Notes under the pieces: model-generated | The model's input: the letters and a program-made list of their open reading frames with translations, nothing else | Databases searched by the model: none | Told to the model about the DNA's origin: nothing | Part shown: in pieces, positions 8,582 to 17,127 of the stretch | How positions within the stretch are numbered: position 1 is the stretch's first letter | Layout: the number at the start of each line of letters is the position of its first letter | DNA from: Nonomuraea dietziae | GTDB lineage: Bacteria; Actinomycetota; Actinomycetes; Streptosporangiales; Streptosporangiaceae | Reading direction: 5' to 3' | DNA: 64,000 bases | Assembly: GCF_014195505.1 (NCBI RefSeq) | Contig: NZ_JACIBV010000001.1 | Span: 2,976,001 to 3,040,000, forward strand | Translations under genes and position numbers: made by a program

Positions 8582-8597
8582 CTTCTCACTTTAGTTG

Positions 8598-8617
8598 ACT
8601 TCAACCTTGGTTTAAGT
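8598..8617. promoter_or_regulatory. SoxR operator
   Basis: ACTTCAACC-TT-GGTTTAAGT is a 20-bp palindrome with one mismatch in nine pairs, like known SoxR boxes in size and symmetry. A TTGACT hexamer (8595-8600) at its left edge could be the -35 of the plus-strand gene, as in MerR-type promoters. No convincing -10 is seen at the expected distance. Confidence 0.65.
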
Positions 8618-8631
8618 ACGAGCCTGAGCGC

Positions 8632-9561
8632 ATGACAAACGCCTCACTGTCCCAGTGGATCAGGAACCAGGCCCACCCGCTCGGCACGCACGACCCCCTC
8701 GCCCCGCTGACCGACCTGCGTCCGTTGCTCGACATGGTGGGCGAGGCCCGGATCGTCGCCCTCGGCGCCGCCACCCGCCAGGCCCGCGAACCCGCCGCTC
8801 TCGCCCACCGGATGCTGCGACTCCTCGTCGAGGAGCGGGGCTTTCGCTCGCTCGCTCTGGAGGGCGACGACCCCGAGCGCGTGGGGCTGGCGGAGTACGT
8901 CCGCACCGGCAGGGGCGAGCCCCGGGCGCTGCTGGCCGACGCTCGCTCCTTCTGGCAGACCGAGGAGATCCTCGGCGTGGTCCGATGGATGCGCGCCCAC
9001 AACGAGCGCCATCCCGGCGATCCCGTCAGGTTCGCGGGCACCCCGGACGGCACGCCCCAGGCCGTACGGCTCGACAGCCTCGAGTCCATGGAGCGCTCGC
9101 TCGCCGAGCACACGATCCGGTGGCACGAGCACACCGGGGACAGGATCGTCTACTGGGGAGGCATCGCGCACACCGTGGCCGCGGGCCTGCCCCATCGCAC
9201 GGCGGGAGCCCACCTGAGGGAGCGCTACGGCTCCGGCTACCTCTCACTCGGGCTGACCTTCCACCACGGCTCGCTGCCCGAGCCCGTCCCCTTCCCTCCC
9301 GCCCACTACGCCGAGTCCGCCCTGAGCGCCGCCATGCCGCAGACCTACCTCCTCGACCTGCGGGCCGACGCCCCTGCACCGGTCAGGGCCTGGCTCGGCG
9401 CGCCGTCCGCCACCCGCGTGATCGGCCCCGGCTACACCACCGAGAGCGACGCCGACCACCAGTTGTCGGACGGCTCGCCCGCCGCCTGGTTCGACGTTAT
9501 CGTCCACACTCACGACGTCACTCCCGCCCGGTTCCTGGAGTTCGAGCGGCCTTCACGGTAG
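8632..9561 (+). CDS. Erythromycin-esterase-fold protein lacking the canonical active-site residues
   Basis: The overall order of blocks (ALGAATRQAREPAALAHR, then LLVEERGFRSLALEGD, then WMRAHNERH, then DRIVYWGGIAHT) follows the erythromycin esterase/succinoglycan-biosynthesis family. Normal members read GE-x-x-H-G at the first block and HNAH at the last. Here the Glu and the catalytic His of the first motif are replaced (GAATRQ) and the last reads GGIAH, so hydrolysis by the known mechanism looks unlikely. It is divergent from soxR with a SoxR-type operator between, so it may be a redox-induced gene. A binding or sensor role is possible. The 3' end overlaps the convergent DUF418 gene by 52 bp. 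Confidence 0.7.
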   Translation: MTNASLSQWIRNQAHPLGTHDPLAPLTDLRPLLDMVGEARIVALGAATRQAREPAALAHRMLRLLVEERGFRSLALEGDDPERVGLAEYVRTGRGEPRALLADARSFWQTEEILGVVRWMRAHNERHPGDPVRFAGTPDGTPQAVRLDSLESMERSLAEHTIRWHEHTGDRIVYWGGIAHTVAAGLPHRTAGAHLRERYGSGYLSLGLTFHHGSLPEPVPFPPAHYAESALSAAMPQTYLLDLRADAPAPVRAWLGAPSATRVIGPGYTTESDADHQLSDGSPAAWFDVIVHTHDVTPARFLEFERPSR

Positions 9562-10700
9562 GACAGCCTGCGTAGCAGGACCTCAGCGGGGCCGCGGTGT
9601 CCCGCGCGCCGCATCCACTCGGCCAGCAGGATCGAGACGATCCAGACGCCGACGGCGACGGCGAACGTGGCGGCGGAGCCCATGTCGTCCCTCAGGCCCA
9701 GGGTGAAGGGATAGAACAGCGCCACCCACACCACCGACTGGAACAGGTAGAAGGTCATCGACCGCTGTCCCAGCGCCGCGAGGGCGACGGTGAGCCGTCC
9801 GTGGTCGCGTCCGATCCTGGCCGCCACCAGGCCGACGGCGGCTGCCATGCCGATGCCGCCCGCGTATCCGGTGAGGGTGTGCGCGGTGGTGACCGTCCAG
9901 GCGAGGGGGTGGGAGGTGGTCGTCCACGCGCCGGTCGCCACCAGGGCCGCGGGCAGCCTGCCGAGGACGGACACCCCGAGGAAGAGCACGGTGACCCTGC
10001 GCAGCAACGGCAGGTGCCGCTCCGGCTCGTCGAGGATCCGGCGTCTGGCCGCCCAGATGCCCAGCAGCATGCCGGGCACCACGACGACGGTGGCGATCGG
10101 CGTCTCGATCGGCCACGACGCGATGCCGTCGACCAGGTGCGCGCCGAACGTCTCCGCCATGGTGTCGGCCAGCATGAACGGTCTGCCGGCGGCGGCGGCC
10201 TCCCGTGCCACCATGCCCTGCCAGGAGATCAGGAGGGTGGCCGGCAGGAGCGTCAGCGCGCTCGTCCACCACAGCGTGGAGTCCCTGGCTCGCACGAGCG
10301 GGGTGAGCGCGAGCAGCGTCAGCCCGTAGACGCCGATGATGTCCATCGGCATGAACGCGGCGTGCGCGAAGCCGATGACGGTCAGCCAGAGACTCCTGCG
10401 TCGCAGCAGCTTCCTCAGGGAGATCCAGTCGCTGCCCCTGGCGTGCTGGCGCTGGGCCAGCTGCCCGAGCCCGTAGCCGAACAGGAACACGAACATGGCG
10501 CGCGCCTGGTTGTCGGTGAAGAGCGATTTGACGAACTGCGCGGCCGTGTTGAGCGCGGCAGGCCCGTGGGCGGGGTCACTGACGAACACGGGCGCGTGCG
10601 CCAGGGCGATGGCCAGCAGCATGAAGCCGCGAGCCAGATCCGGCGCCAGGGACCGGGCGCTCACGCTCGTGGGCGCCGCGGCGGAGAGGGAGGTGGTCAC
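9510..10700 (-). CDS. DUF418 multi-pass membrane protein
   Basis: A 396-residue membrane protein with about nine to ten hydrophobic helices. The opening SLAPDLARGFMLLAIALAH, the block FVFLFGYGLGQLAQR and the C-terminal GQRSMTFYLFQSVVWVALFYPF are characteristic of DUF418 proteins, which resemble acyltransferase-3-type membrane enzymes; no function is proven. The GTG at 10700 has GGAAGG nine nucleotides upstream and is preferred over a GTG at 10739. The start overlaps the stop of the ruined ABC permease by a GTGA junction, so it was probably the last gene of that operon. Confidence 0.82.
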   Translation of the reverse strand: MTTSLSAAAPTSVSARSLAPDLARGFMLLAIALAHAPVFVSDPAHGPAALNTAAQFVKSLFTDNQARAMFVFLFGYGLGQLAQRQHARGSDWISLRKLLRRRSLWLTVIGFAHAAFMPMDIIGVYGLTLLALTPLVRARDSTLWWTSALTLLPATLLISWQGMVAREAAAAGRPFMLADTMAETFGAHLVDGIASWPIETPIATVVVVPGMLLGIWAARRRILDEPERHLPLLRRVTVLFLGVSVLGRLPAALVATGAWTTTSHPLAWTVTTAHTLTGYAGGIGMAAAVGLVAARIGRDHGRLTVALAALGQRSMTFYLFQSVVWVALFYPFTLGLRDDMGSAATFAVAVGVWIVSILLAEWMRRAGHRGPAEVLLRRLSYREGRSNSRNRAGVTS

Positions 10701-11050
10701 GCCTGATCCTTCCGGGGGGCTGTGGCGGTCATCCGACACGCCGCAGGATCGGCAGCGGGATCAGGCCCTGAGCGGGCGCTGGTGAACACCGAGCCCAGGA
10801 CCGCGCCGATGGGCAGGGGCGCCACCATGCCCATCGCCGCGTTCATCCCCAGGACGCTCGGCAGCATGAGGGTCCCGAGCACGAGCCCGCCGGCCCCGAG
10901 CGTCACGTCCCGCGTGAAGTACATGACGACCAGCATCAGGGTGGGCCAGAACAGGTGGCTGAACAGATCATGTCCGTTGGTGAAAGACTGCCGGAGTTCG
11001 ATCAGCCCTCTGGCCCACCCTGCCCGCACCGCCGTGGTGGTCGGGTTCAT
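10697..11050 (-). pseudogene. ABC-2 permease remnant (large internal deletion)
   Basis: The reading frame from ATG 11050 begins like an ABC-2 permease (GWARGLIELRQSFTNGHDLFSHLFW, then two membrane segments ending MGMVAPLPI). It then switches to unrelated sequence and stops after 117 codons, while homologues have about 250. In another frame the last codons before 10729 read LIPLPILRRVG-stop, resembling the normal permease C-terminus (compare LAPWLLRRVTRK of the intact permease at 57103). The simplest reading is deletion of about 130 internal codons plus a frameshift. ATGA overlap with the ATPase gene upstream preserves the original operon junction. Confidence 0.7.
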
Positions 11051-12001
11051 CGTGCCGCCTCCTTCGACGCGCGCGCCGCCGCTGCGCCACGGCCGGACTC
11101 GGCCTGGCTGACCAGGGTCAGGTAGGTCTCCTCCAGTGAGGCCCTGCGAACCTCGAGTTCGCCGACGGCGTCGCCGTACTGCTTGAAGAGCTCGTGAACG
11201 AACCGGGTCGAGTCGGTGGTGGAGTGCGTCCTGTGCTGCCCGTCGAGGGTCCAGCGCACCTGGTCCTGGCCCGCGATCTGCCGCGCCAGCTCCTCCTCCG
11301 AGCCGTCGGCGATGACGCGCCCTCCGGAGAGGATGACGATGCGGTCGGCCAGGTGCTCGGCCTCGTCGAGGTCGTGCGTGGTGAGCAGGATCGTGGTCTG
11401 CTGCTCGCCGGCGGTTGTGCACGAGGTCGTGGAACTCCCTGCGCGCCTGCGGGTCGAGCCCTGCGGTGGGCTCATCCAGGAAGAGCAGTTCGGGACGGCC
11501 GACGATGCCGATCGCCACGTCGAGCCTGCGCCGCTGCCCGCCGGACAGCGTCCTGATCTTCTTGTCGGCGTGCGCGGTCAGGCCGACCGCCTGGATGAGT
11601 TCGTCGGTGTCCCACGGCCTGCGGATGCGCGGGGTGGAGTAGCAGGCGTAGTAGGCGCCCAGATGCGTGAGGAGTTCGCCGATCCGCCATCTGCCGTGGT
11701 CGCGCCACGACTGAAGCACGACGCCCAGCCTGGCCCGCCACTCCTCGTCGCCGCGCGCGGGATCCGTGCCGAGCACCTGGACGCGTCCCGCCGACCGCGT
11801 CCGGAACCCTTCCATGATCTCGAGCGTGGTGGTCTTGCCCGCGCCGTTCGGGCCGAGCAGGGTCAGCACCTCTCCCTGACGCGCCTGGAAGGTCACGTCG
11901 TGCAGGACGTCGGTCGAGCCGTAACGCATGCGCAGGCCGTCCACGTCGAGCACGACCGTGCCGGTGGTCGGTATTAACGATCTGGATAGAGGGTTGTTCA
12001 T
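11047..12001 (-). pseudogene. ABC transporter ATPase, frameshifted
   Basis: From ATG 12001 (GACGAGG ribosome site) the product has Walker A GPNGAGKTTT, the signature LSGGQRRRLDVA and Walker B LLFLDEPTAGLDP. The frame is then lost near 11405-11415. The remainder (TTILLTTHDLDEAEHLADR, with the H-loop, then the C-terminal domain ending at 11047) continues in another frame. One surplus base in the run around CGCCGGCG explains it. The intact paralogue at 55512 aligns along the whole length. It is either real decay or a sequencing error; the collapsed permease next door favours decay. Family members export drugs or lipids. Confidence 0.8.
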
Positions 12002-12139
12002 CGTGCCTCGTCTCGGCAGAGGGTCTGGAACAAGGGGGACGGCTTCAGCCGCCTCTGTTCGCCGCCGGCCCTCGCGCGAAAGGGCCCGGCAGGGTGCGCG
12101 CCATCAGGCCGGCCGGGTCGACGCCGGCAGTGGCCATGC

Positions 12140-12184
12140 AAGCAACCCTAGTTGACTAATTCCCTCTTAGCAACACAGGTTGCT
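12140..12184. promoter_or_regulatory. Operator/promoter region of the decayed ABC operon
   Basis: AGCAAC-ACAG-GTTGCT (12169-12184), flanked by TT and TA, is a compact inverted repeat, and another AAGCAACC half-site lies at 12140-12147. This fits a dimeric repressor site upstream of the ATPase start at 12001. Confidence 0.45.
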
Positions 12185-12194
12185 TAAACGAAGG

Positions 12195-12223
12195 GGGGAG
12201 CCGGGCAGCGGCCCCGGCTCCCC
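12195..12223. terminator. GC-rich hairpin downstream of nrdJ
   Basis: GGGGAGCCGGG pairs perfectly over 11 bp with CCCGGCTCCCC around a 7-nt loop. It is the second of two strong hairpins after nrdJ and insulates it from the ABC operon promoter. Confidence 0.55.
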
Positions 12224-12247
12224 TCGACGGAAGCAGCGGTGATGACG

Positions 12248-12286
12248 CCGAAAGGGGAGCCGACCCATGGCCGACTCCCCTTTCGG
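12248..12286 (-). terminator. nrdJ terminator hairpin
   Basis: CCGAAAGGGGAG (12248-12259) and CTCCCCTTTCGG (12275-12286) form a 12-bp perfect stem, extended by further inner pairing. It lies 26 nt after the nrdJ stop codon. Confidence 0.75.
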
Positions 12287-12311
12287 ACCTGCTATCTACC
12301 TGTCAGCGACC

Positions 12312-15119
12312 TCAGCTGCAGCCGCTGGTGGAGCCGCAGCCCTCGCAGACGTAGCAGCTACCGGCCGGACGCATCTTGGTGCCGCACGTCATGCACAGCG
12401 GAGCGTCCGCGGTGAAGCGCTGGTGGCTCTCCAGCGTCAGCTCCTTCACCTCGCGCACCGGCTCGGGAGCGGCCGGCTGCACCGCCTTGGCCTCGATCGG
12501 AGCCGACTGCGCCAGCGCCTCCTTGTCGACCGCGGGGTCCTCGCCGCGCTGCTGCGCGGTGCGCTCGGCGGCGGAGAAGATGCCGAGCGCGGCCCGCTCG
12601 TCGTAGGGCAGGTGGTCGAGCGCCAGGCGACGGAAGATGTAGTCCATCACCGAGGTCGCCATCCGCACGTCCGGGTCGTCGGTCATCCCGGCGGGCTCGA
12701 AGCGCATGTTGACGAACTTGCTGACGTAGGTCTCCAGCGGCACGCCGTACTGCAGGCCTATGGACATCGCCACGGAGAAGGCGTCCATGACGCCCGCCAG
12801 CGTCGAACCCTGCTTGGACATCTTGAGGAAGACCTCGCCGAGCCCGTCGTCGGGGTAGGACGAAGCGGTCATGTAGCCCTTGGCGCCGCCCACGGTGAAG
12901 CGGGTGGTGACGCTCGGCCTGGAGTTCGGCATCCTGCGCCGGGTCGGGCGGTTGACCTCGATGACCTTGACCTCGGGCTCGGCCGCGGCCTTGGTCTCGT
13001 CCTTCTTGGCGCCGTTGCCCGCCGACAGCGGCTGGCCGACCTTGCAGTTGTCGCGGTAGACGGCCAGGGCCTTGAGGCCGAGACGCCAGCCCTCCATGTA
13101 GACCTGCTCGATGTCCTCGATCGTCGCCGACTCGGGCAGGTTGACGGTCTTGGAGATCGCACCGGACAGGAACGGCTGCGCGGCGGCCATCATGCGCACG
13201 TGGCCCATGGGCGCGATCGCCCGCTCGCCCATCGCGCAGTCGAAGACCTCGTAGTGCTCACGCTTGAGACCGGGCGCGTCGACGACGTGGCCGTGCTCGC
13301 CGATGTACTCGACGATGGCCTCGATCGACTCCTGCTGGTAGCCGAGCTGCTTGAGCGCCCTCGGGATCGTCTGGTTGACGATCTGCATCGAGCCGCCGCC
13401 GACGAGCTTCTTGAACTTCACCAGCGCCAGGTCGGGCTCGATGCCCGTGGTGTCGCAGTCCATCATCAGGCCGATGGTGCCGGTCGGCGCGAGCAGCGAC
13501 GCCTGGGCGTTGCGGTAGCCGTTCTTCTCGCCCAGCTTGAGGCACTCCGACCACTGCTTGGACGCCTCGGCGTGGATCTTGCCGTCCATCGTGCCGAGGG
13601 TGCGCAGGCCGTCGTTGGCGCCCGCGTGCTTGCGCATGACGCGCTTGTGGGCGTCGGCGTTCCTGGCATAACCCTCGTACGGCCCGACGACCGCGGCCAG
13701 CTCGGCGCTGCGCCGGTAGGACACGCCCGTCATCAGCGAGGTGATCGCCCCCGCGACCGCGCGACCGCCGTCGGAGTCGTAGGCGTGACCGGTCGCCATG
13801 AGCAGCGCGCCCAGGTTGGCGTAGCCGATGCCCAGCTGACGGTAGGCGCGGGTGGTCTCACCGATCTTCTCGGTCGGGAAGTCGGCGAAGGTGATCGACA
13901 CGTCCATCGCCGTGATGATCAGCTCGGTGAGCTTGACGAAGCTCGCCACGTCGAAGCTGTTGTCGTCCCTCAGGAACTTCATCAGGTTGATGCTGGCCAG
14001 GTTGCACGAGGAGTTGTCCAGGTGCAGGTACTCCGAGCACGGGTTGGACGCGGTGATGCGGCCGGTCTCCGGGCTGGTGTGCCAGTCGTTGATCGTGTCG
14101 TCGTACTGCACGCCGGGGTCGGCGCACTCCCACGCGGCCTTGGCCATCTTGCGGAAGAGGTCCTTGGCGTCGACCTGCTCGATGACCTCGCCGGTCAGGC
14201 GGGCGCGCAGGCCGAACTGCTCACCCTTGTCCACCGCGCGCATGAACTCGTCGGAGACGCGCACCGAGTTGTTGGCGTTCTGGTACTGGACGCTGACGAT
14301 GTCCTTGCCGCCGAGGTCCATGTCGAACCCGGCGTCGCGCAGCGCGCGGACCTTGTCCTCCTCGCGCGCCTTCGTCTCGATGAACTCCTCGATGTCGGGG
14401 TGGTCGACGTCGAGGACGACCATCTTGGCGGCCCTGCGGGTCGCGCCGCCCGACTTGATCGTGCCCGCGGAGGCGTCGGCGCCGCGCATGAAGCTGACAG
14501 GGCCGCTGGCCGTACCGCCGCTGGACAGGAGCTCCTTGGAGGAGCGGATGCGGGAGAGGTTCACCCCCGAACCCGACCCACCCTTGAAGATCACGCCCTC
14601 TTCCTTGTACCAGTCGAGGATCGACTCCATGGTGTCGTCGACGGCCAAGATGAAGCAGGCGCTGACCTGCTGCGGGCTCTGCGTGCCCACGTTGAACCAC
14701 ACCGGCGAGTTGAACGCGAAGATCTGGTGGACCAGCGCGTGCTTCAGCTCGTGGTCGAAGATCTCCACGTCCTCGTCGGAGGCGAAGTAGCCGTTCTCCA
14801 CCGCGGTCCTGGTGTACATCCCGACCACGCGGTCGACCAGCTGCTTCAGGCTCCACTCACGCTGCGGCGTGCCCACGGCGCCGCGGAAGTACTTCGTCGT
14901 CACGATGTTGGCCGCGTTGACCGACCAGAACTCGGGGAACTCCACACCACGCTGCTCGAAGTTGATCGAGCCGTCCCGCCAGTTGGTCATGACGACGTCA
15001 CGGCGCTCCCACGTGATCTCGTCATAGGGATGCACTCCGGGCTTGGTGAAGATCCGCTTCATCTTCAACCCCTTGCGCTTGCCCCCACGCGTCACTGAAC
15101 CGCTGACCGTCTCCGTCAT
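12312..15119 (-). CDS. nrdJ: Vitamin B12-dependent (class II) ribonucleoside-diphosphate reductase
   Basis: A 935-residue class II ribonucleotide reductase, which makes deoxyribonucleotides using an adenosylcobalamin-derived radical and no oxygen. Seen in the sequence are the N-terminal [14 protein letters not shown], the redox Cys in [28 protein letters not shown], the active-site [16 protein letters not shown] and the substrate loop [20 protein letters not shown]-terminal [10 protein letters not shown]...CYVCEGCG zinc-ribbon-like tail completes it. ATG 15119 is chosen over longer upstream options because it overlaps the nrdR stop as ATGA, so translation is coupled. NrdR represses the operon through two boxes upstream of nrdR. 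Confidence 0.97.
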   Translation of the reverse strand: MTETVSGSVTRGGKRKGLKMKRIFTKPGVHPYDEITWERRDVVMTNWRDGSINFEQRGVEFPEFWSVNAANIVTTKYFRGAVGTPQREWSLKQLVDRVVGMYTRTAVENGYFASDEDVEIFDHELKHALVHQIFAFNSPVWFNVGTQSPQQVSACFILAVDDTMESILDWYKEEGVIFKGGSGSGVNLSRIRSSKELLSSGGTASGPVSFMRGADASAGTIKSGGATRRAAKMVVLDVDHPDIEEFIETKAREEDKVRALRDAGFDMDLGGKDIVSVQYQNANNSVRVSDEFMRAVDKGEQFGLRARLTGEVIEQVDAKDLFRKMAKAAWECADPGVQYDDTINDWHTSPETGRITASNPCSEYLHLDNSSCNLASINLMKFLRDDNSFDVASFVKLTELIITAMDVSITFADFPTEKIGETTRAYRQLGIGYANLGALLMATGHAYDSDGGRAVAGAITSLMTGVSYRRSAELAAVVGPYEGYARNADAHKRVMRKHAGANDGLRTLGTMDGKIHAEASKQWSECLKLGEKNGYRNAQASLLAPTGTIGLMMDCDTTGIEPDLALVKFKKLVGGGSMQIVNQTIPRALKQLGYQQESIEAIVEYIGEHGHVVDAPGLKREHYEVFDCAMGERAIAPMGHVRMMAAAQPFLSGAISKTVNLPESATIEDIEQVYMEGWRLGLKALAVYRDNCKVGQPLSAGNGAKKDETKAAAEPEVKVIEVNRPTRRRMPNSRPSVTTRFTVGGAKGYMTASSYPDDGLGEVFLKMSKQGSTLAGVMDAFSVAMSIGLQYGVPLETYVSKFVNMRFEPAGMTDDPDVRMATSVMDYIFRRLALDHLPYDERAALGIFSAAERTAQQRGEDPAVDKEALAQSAPIEAKAVQPAAPEPVREVKELTLESHQRFTADAPLCMTCGTKMRPAGSCYVCEGCGSTSGCS

Positions 15120-15571
15120 GACTCCCCCTTCTCGGCTTTCAGTTGCTTGATCTCGGCTTCGAAGTCCGCCAGGCTCTCGAAACCGCGATATACCGATGCG
15201 AACCGCAGATACGCCACCTCGTCCAGGTCCCGCAGCGGCCCGAGGATCGCCAGACCGACCTCGTTGGAGGGGATCTCGGCCGCTCCTCTGGCCCTGATGG
15301 CCTCTTCCACGCGCTGCCCGAGTTGCGCGAGCGAGTCCTCGGTGACGGGCCTGCCCTGACACGCCCTGCGGACGCCGGCGACCACCTTGTCCCTCGAGAA
15401 CGGCTCGGTCACTCCGCTGCGCTTGCTCACCATCAGCAGGACCGTCTCCTGCGTGGTGAACCTGCGCCCGCATTCAGGGCAGGTACGGCGACGCCTGATG
15501 GCGCCTCCGTCGTCCGTGGAGCGGCTGTCGATGACCCTGGTGTCCGGGTGACGACAGAACGGACAGTGCAC
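15116..15571 (-). CDS. nrdR: Transcriptional repressor NrdR
   Basis: 151 residues, the normal NrdR length. The N-terminal zinc ribbon reads [15 protein letters not shown]...[12 protein letters not shown], with paired CxxC motifs, and the ATP-cone domain follows ([28 protein letters not shown]). It senses dNTP/ATP levels and represses ribonucleotide reductase genes. The GTG at 15571 is supported by GGAGG eight nucleotides upstream; longer reading frames would add residues not found in the family. First gene of the nrdR-nrdJ operon. Confidence 0.97.
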   Translation of the reverse strand: MHCPFCRHPDTRVIDSRSTDDGGAIRRRRTCPECGRRFTTQETVLLMVSKRSGVTEPFSRDKVVAGVRRACQGRPVTEDSLAQLGQRVEEAIRARGAAEIPSNEVGLAILGPLRDLDEVAYLRFASVYRGFESLADFEAEIKQLKAEKGES

Positions 15572-15671
15572 CCTTCGCCTCCTCGGCCGCGACATGGGCT
15601 CACCACTCGTAAAATGCTCGTCGGCAGACGCTCGCGCCCGCGCCACGGGCTGCCATGGAGCGGTCACGGAA

Positions 15672-15718
15672 ACACAAGTTGTGGTGAACTACATCGGTGT
15701 AACTACTAGATGTTGTGG
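15672..15718 (-). promoter_or_regulatory. Two NrdR boxes upstream of nrdR
   Basis: Boxes at 15672-15687 and 15703-15718 each match 11 of 16 positions of the NrdR consensus (acaCwAtATaTwGtgt), including the conserved C...T.G core. Their centres are 31 bp apart, three helical turns, which is the spacing known for functional NrdR box pairs. They sit about 100 bp before the nrdR start, as expected for autoregulation of nrdRJ. Confidence 0.75.
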
Positions 15719-16054
15719 TCCAACCGTAGAAGCGCGCGACCATGAACGCAAGTTGGCCCGGCCCATCCAACCGAAGTCGCTGATCAGCCGCGCTGGAGCC
15801 CTGAAACGTCGGCGTGTCGCACTGGTGGGACGGGGATGGGTTGCGTGACGGGTGTCGCCGATGGCCGAATCACCCTTGGATGGGGGGTGATGTGAGCCGG
15901 CATGCCGGAGTGTCCGGTACGGAGGCGTGACCGCTTGGGTTCACGTAGAGGGAGCAACGGGTCACCCTCCTGGATTCCCCGCCAGGACCCCTCGCGCCCG
16001 CCGTCAGACCCGCCAGAGCACGCCCTGCGCTTCAGGGAGCGAATCGTCCCTAAG
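15719..16054. other. Intergenic, no gene recognised
   Basis: Short open frames exist on both strands, but none has a ribosome site, coding-type composition or a recognisable motif. The part next to 15720 presumably holds the nrdR promoter. Confidence 0.5.
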
Positions 16055-16260
16055 CATGGAGCAGCACGCGGCAACCCGAGCATGAAGCAGCACGGGGCAA
16101 CCCGCAACACGGAGCAACCCGCAGCACTGGCGCCCCAGCGAGCGACCCGAAGAGCGCCCCAGAGGGCCGAATGATCCAGAGGGCGACACGACCCGAAGGG
16201 CGACCCGACCCGAAGGGCGACAGAGGGAAGAGCGACCCAGCGGGAAGAGCGACCCGTTGG
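16055..16260. repeat. Degenerate short tandem repeats (26-bp then 17-bp units)
   Basis: Two copies of a 26-bp unit beginning CATGRAGCAGCACG are followed by about six diverged copies of a 17-bp unit of the type GCGACCCGACCCGAAGG. The copies are imperfect, without spacers between them, so this is a minisatellite and not a CRISPR. Confidence 0.6.
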
Positions 16261-16514
16261 AAACTCGGGGCGAGGGCTCAGCCAACGCTACTGCGGGCTC
16301 TCACACCATCCGGGAGGCCGCTCACCGAAAAGGCGGCGTCGTCAGGCTGTGCGGTCCGGGAAGCTCATCGCCCAGCCTCTACCGGGCCTCCGGCGGCGAG
16401 ACCGGCGGAATCATGGTCAGCTCCATGATCCCGCCGAGCCTGACCGGTCAGGCAAGGGGCTGACCAACGTCTTCGTCGTCAGCGACTCCCAGCAGATGTA
16501 CGACTACGTCGGCG
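16261..16514. other. Intergenic; possible eroded gene fragment near its end
   Basis: From about 16456 to 16525 one plus-strand frame reads TNVFVVSDSQQMYDYVGVRT before a stop, and an adjacent frame upstream also looks protein-like. This could be the tail of a broken gene, but the family is not recognisable. Confidence 0.3.
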
Positions 16515-16627
16515 TACGGACTTGAGACGCCATCGTCAAGCCCCACGGACTCGAGACACCGTCATCAGGACCCACGGGCCCGAGACACGTCGTCAAGACG
16601 CACGGGCCCGAGACACCATCGTCAGGG
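16515..16627. repeat. 29-bp tandem repeat, four copies
   Basis: Four head-to-tail units of the form CGGRCYYGAGAC followed by RYCGTCAAG-like sequence. The invariant GAGAC core recurs at 16524, 16553, 16582 and 16610, a period of 29, 29 and 28 bp. The array ends at the stop codon of the LysM gene. Confidence 0.75.
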
Positions 16628-16927
16628 GGTGCGCTCCGGGAGGTACAGTCGGCCGCCGGGACGGATCAGTGAGCTGCTCAGGCCGTTGAGCCGCATGATC
16701 TCCGCCGCCGTCGCGGCCGTGTCGTCGCCGGGTGACACCGCGGCGGCGATGGTCCACAGCGTGTCGCCCTTCTCCACGACCACCCACGGCAGCCCTTCGC
16801 CTCCCATGCCCCTCGACTCCTGGGCGATCGCCCAGCTGGTCGCCTTGGCGCCGAGCACGAACCCGCCCAGCGTCAACGCCGCGAACAGCCCCACAAGCAC
16901 GATCCGACCCCGCCTGGTCAACCTCAT
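16622..16927 (-). CDS. LysM-domain membrane-anchored cell-wall protein
   Basis: From ATG 16927 the product has 101 residues: MRLTRRGR, one membrane segment (IVLVGLFAALTLGGFVLGA), then a LysM domain (VVVEKGDTLWTIAAAV...LNGLSSSLIRPGGRLYLPE) that binds peptidoglycan outside the membrane. A LysM protein between lexA and nrdR is a conserved actinobacterial arrangement. Third codon positions are over 90% G/C here, typical of real genes in this window. The same frame stays open upstream for about 2 kb through an Arg/Gly-rich repeat region, so a much longer protein cannot be excluded (next entries). ATG 16927 overlaps the stop of a small upstream ORF as ATGA. Confidence 0.8.
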   Translation of the reverse strand: MRLTRRGRIVLVGLFAALTLGGFVLGAKATSWAIAQESRGMGGEGLPWVVVEKGDTLWTIAAAVSPGDDTAATAAEIMRLNGLSSSLIRPGGRLYLPERTP

Positions 16928-17127
16928 CGGAGCGCGCCGAACCGCCTGACCTCGCGGGCCTGCCTCCGCCAGCCGTACGCGCGGGTCGGACCACCCTCGA
17001 GCACGATCTCCCGCCCTTCGCCTGCCGAGCGCACGCCGGACCCGAAGCACGGCCAGCCCCGGACCCCGCAGACCATCCAGCCCGGGTACAGCACCGTGAT
17101 TCCTCCTCTGCGGTCGACCGACCCCAT
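16924..17127 (-). CDS. Possible small protein translationally coupled to the LysM gene
   Basis: A 67-codon frame from ATG 17127 ending in a TGA that overlaps the LysM ATG. It has about 87% G/C at third positions, far higher than the competing frame on the same strand, and a weak GGCAGG ribosome site. No motif is recognised. It is listed because of codon use and the ATGA junction; it may still be chance. Confidence 0.28.
   Translation of the reverse strand: MGSVDRRGGITVLYPGWMVCGVRGWPCFGSGVRSAGEGREIVLEGGPTRAYGWRRQAREVRRFGALR

Noticed and set aside
12267..15098. Long open frame (943 codons) antisense to nrdJ
   Set aside because: Mirror of a strongly conserved gene; GC-rich codons leave the antisense frame free of stops. 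No domain or ribosome site.
15902..16174. 90-codon plus-strand frame downstream of the nrd promoter
   Set aside because: It consists largely of translated short repeats.
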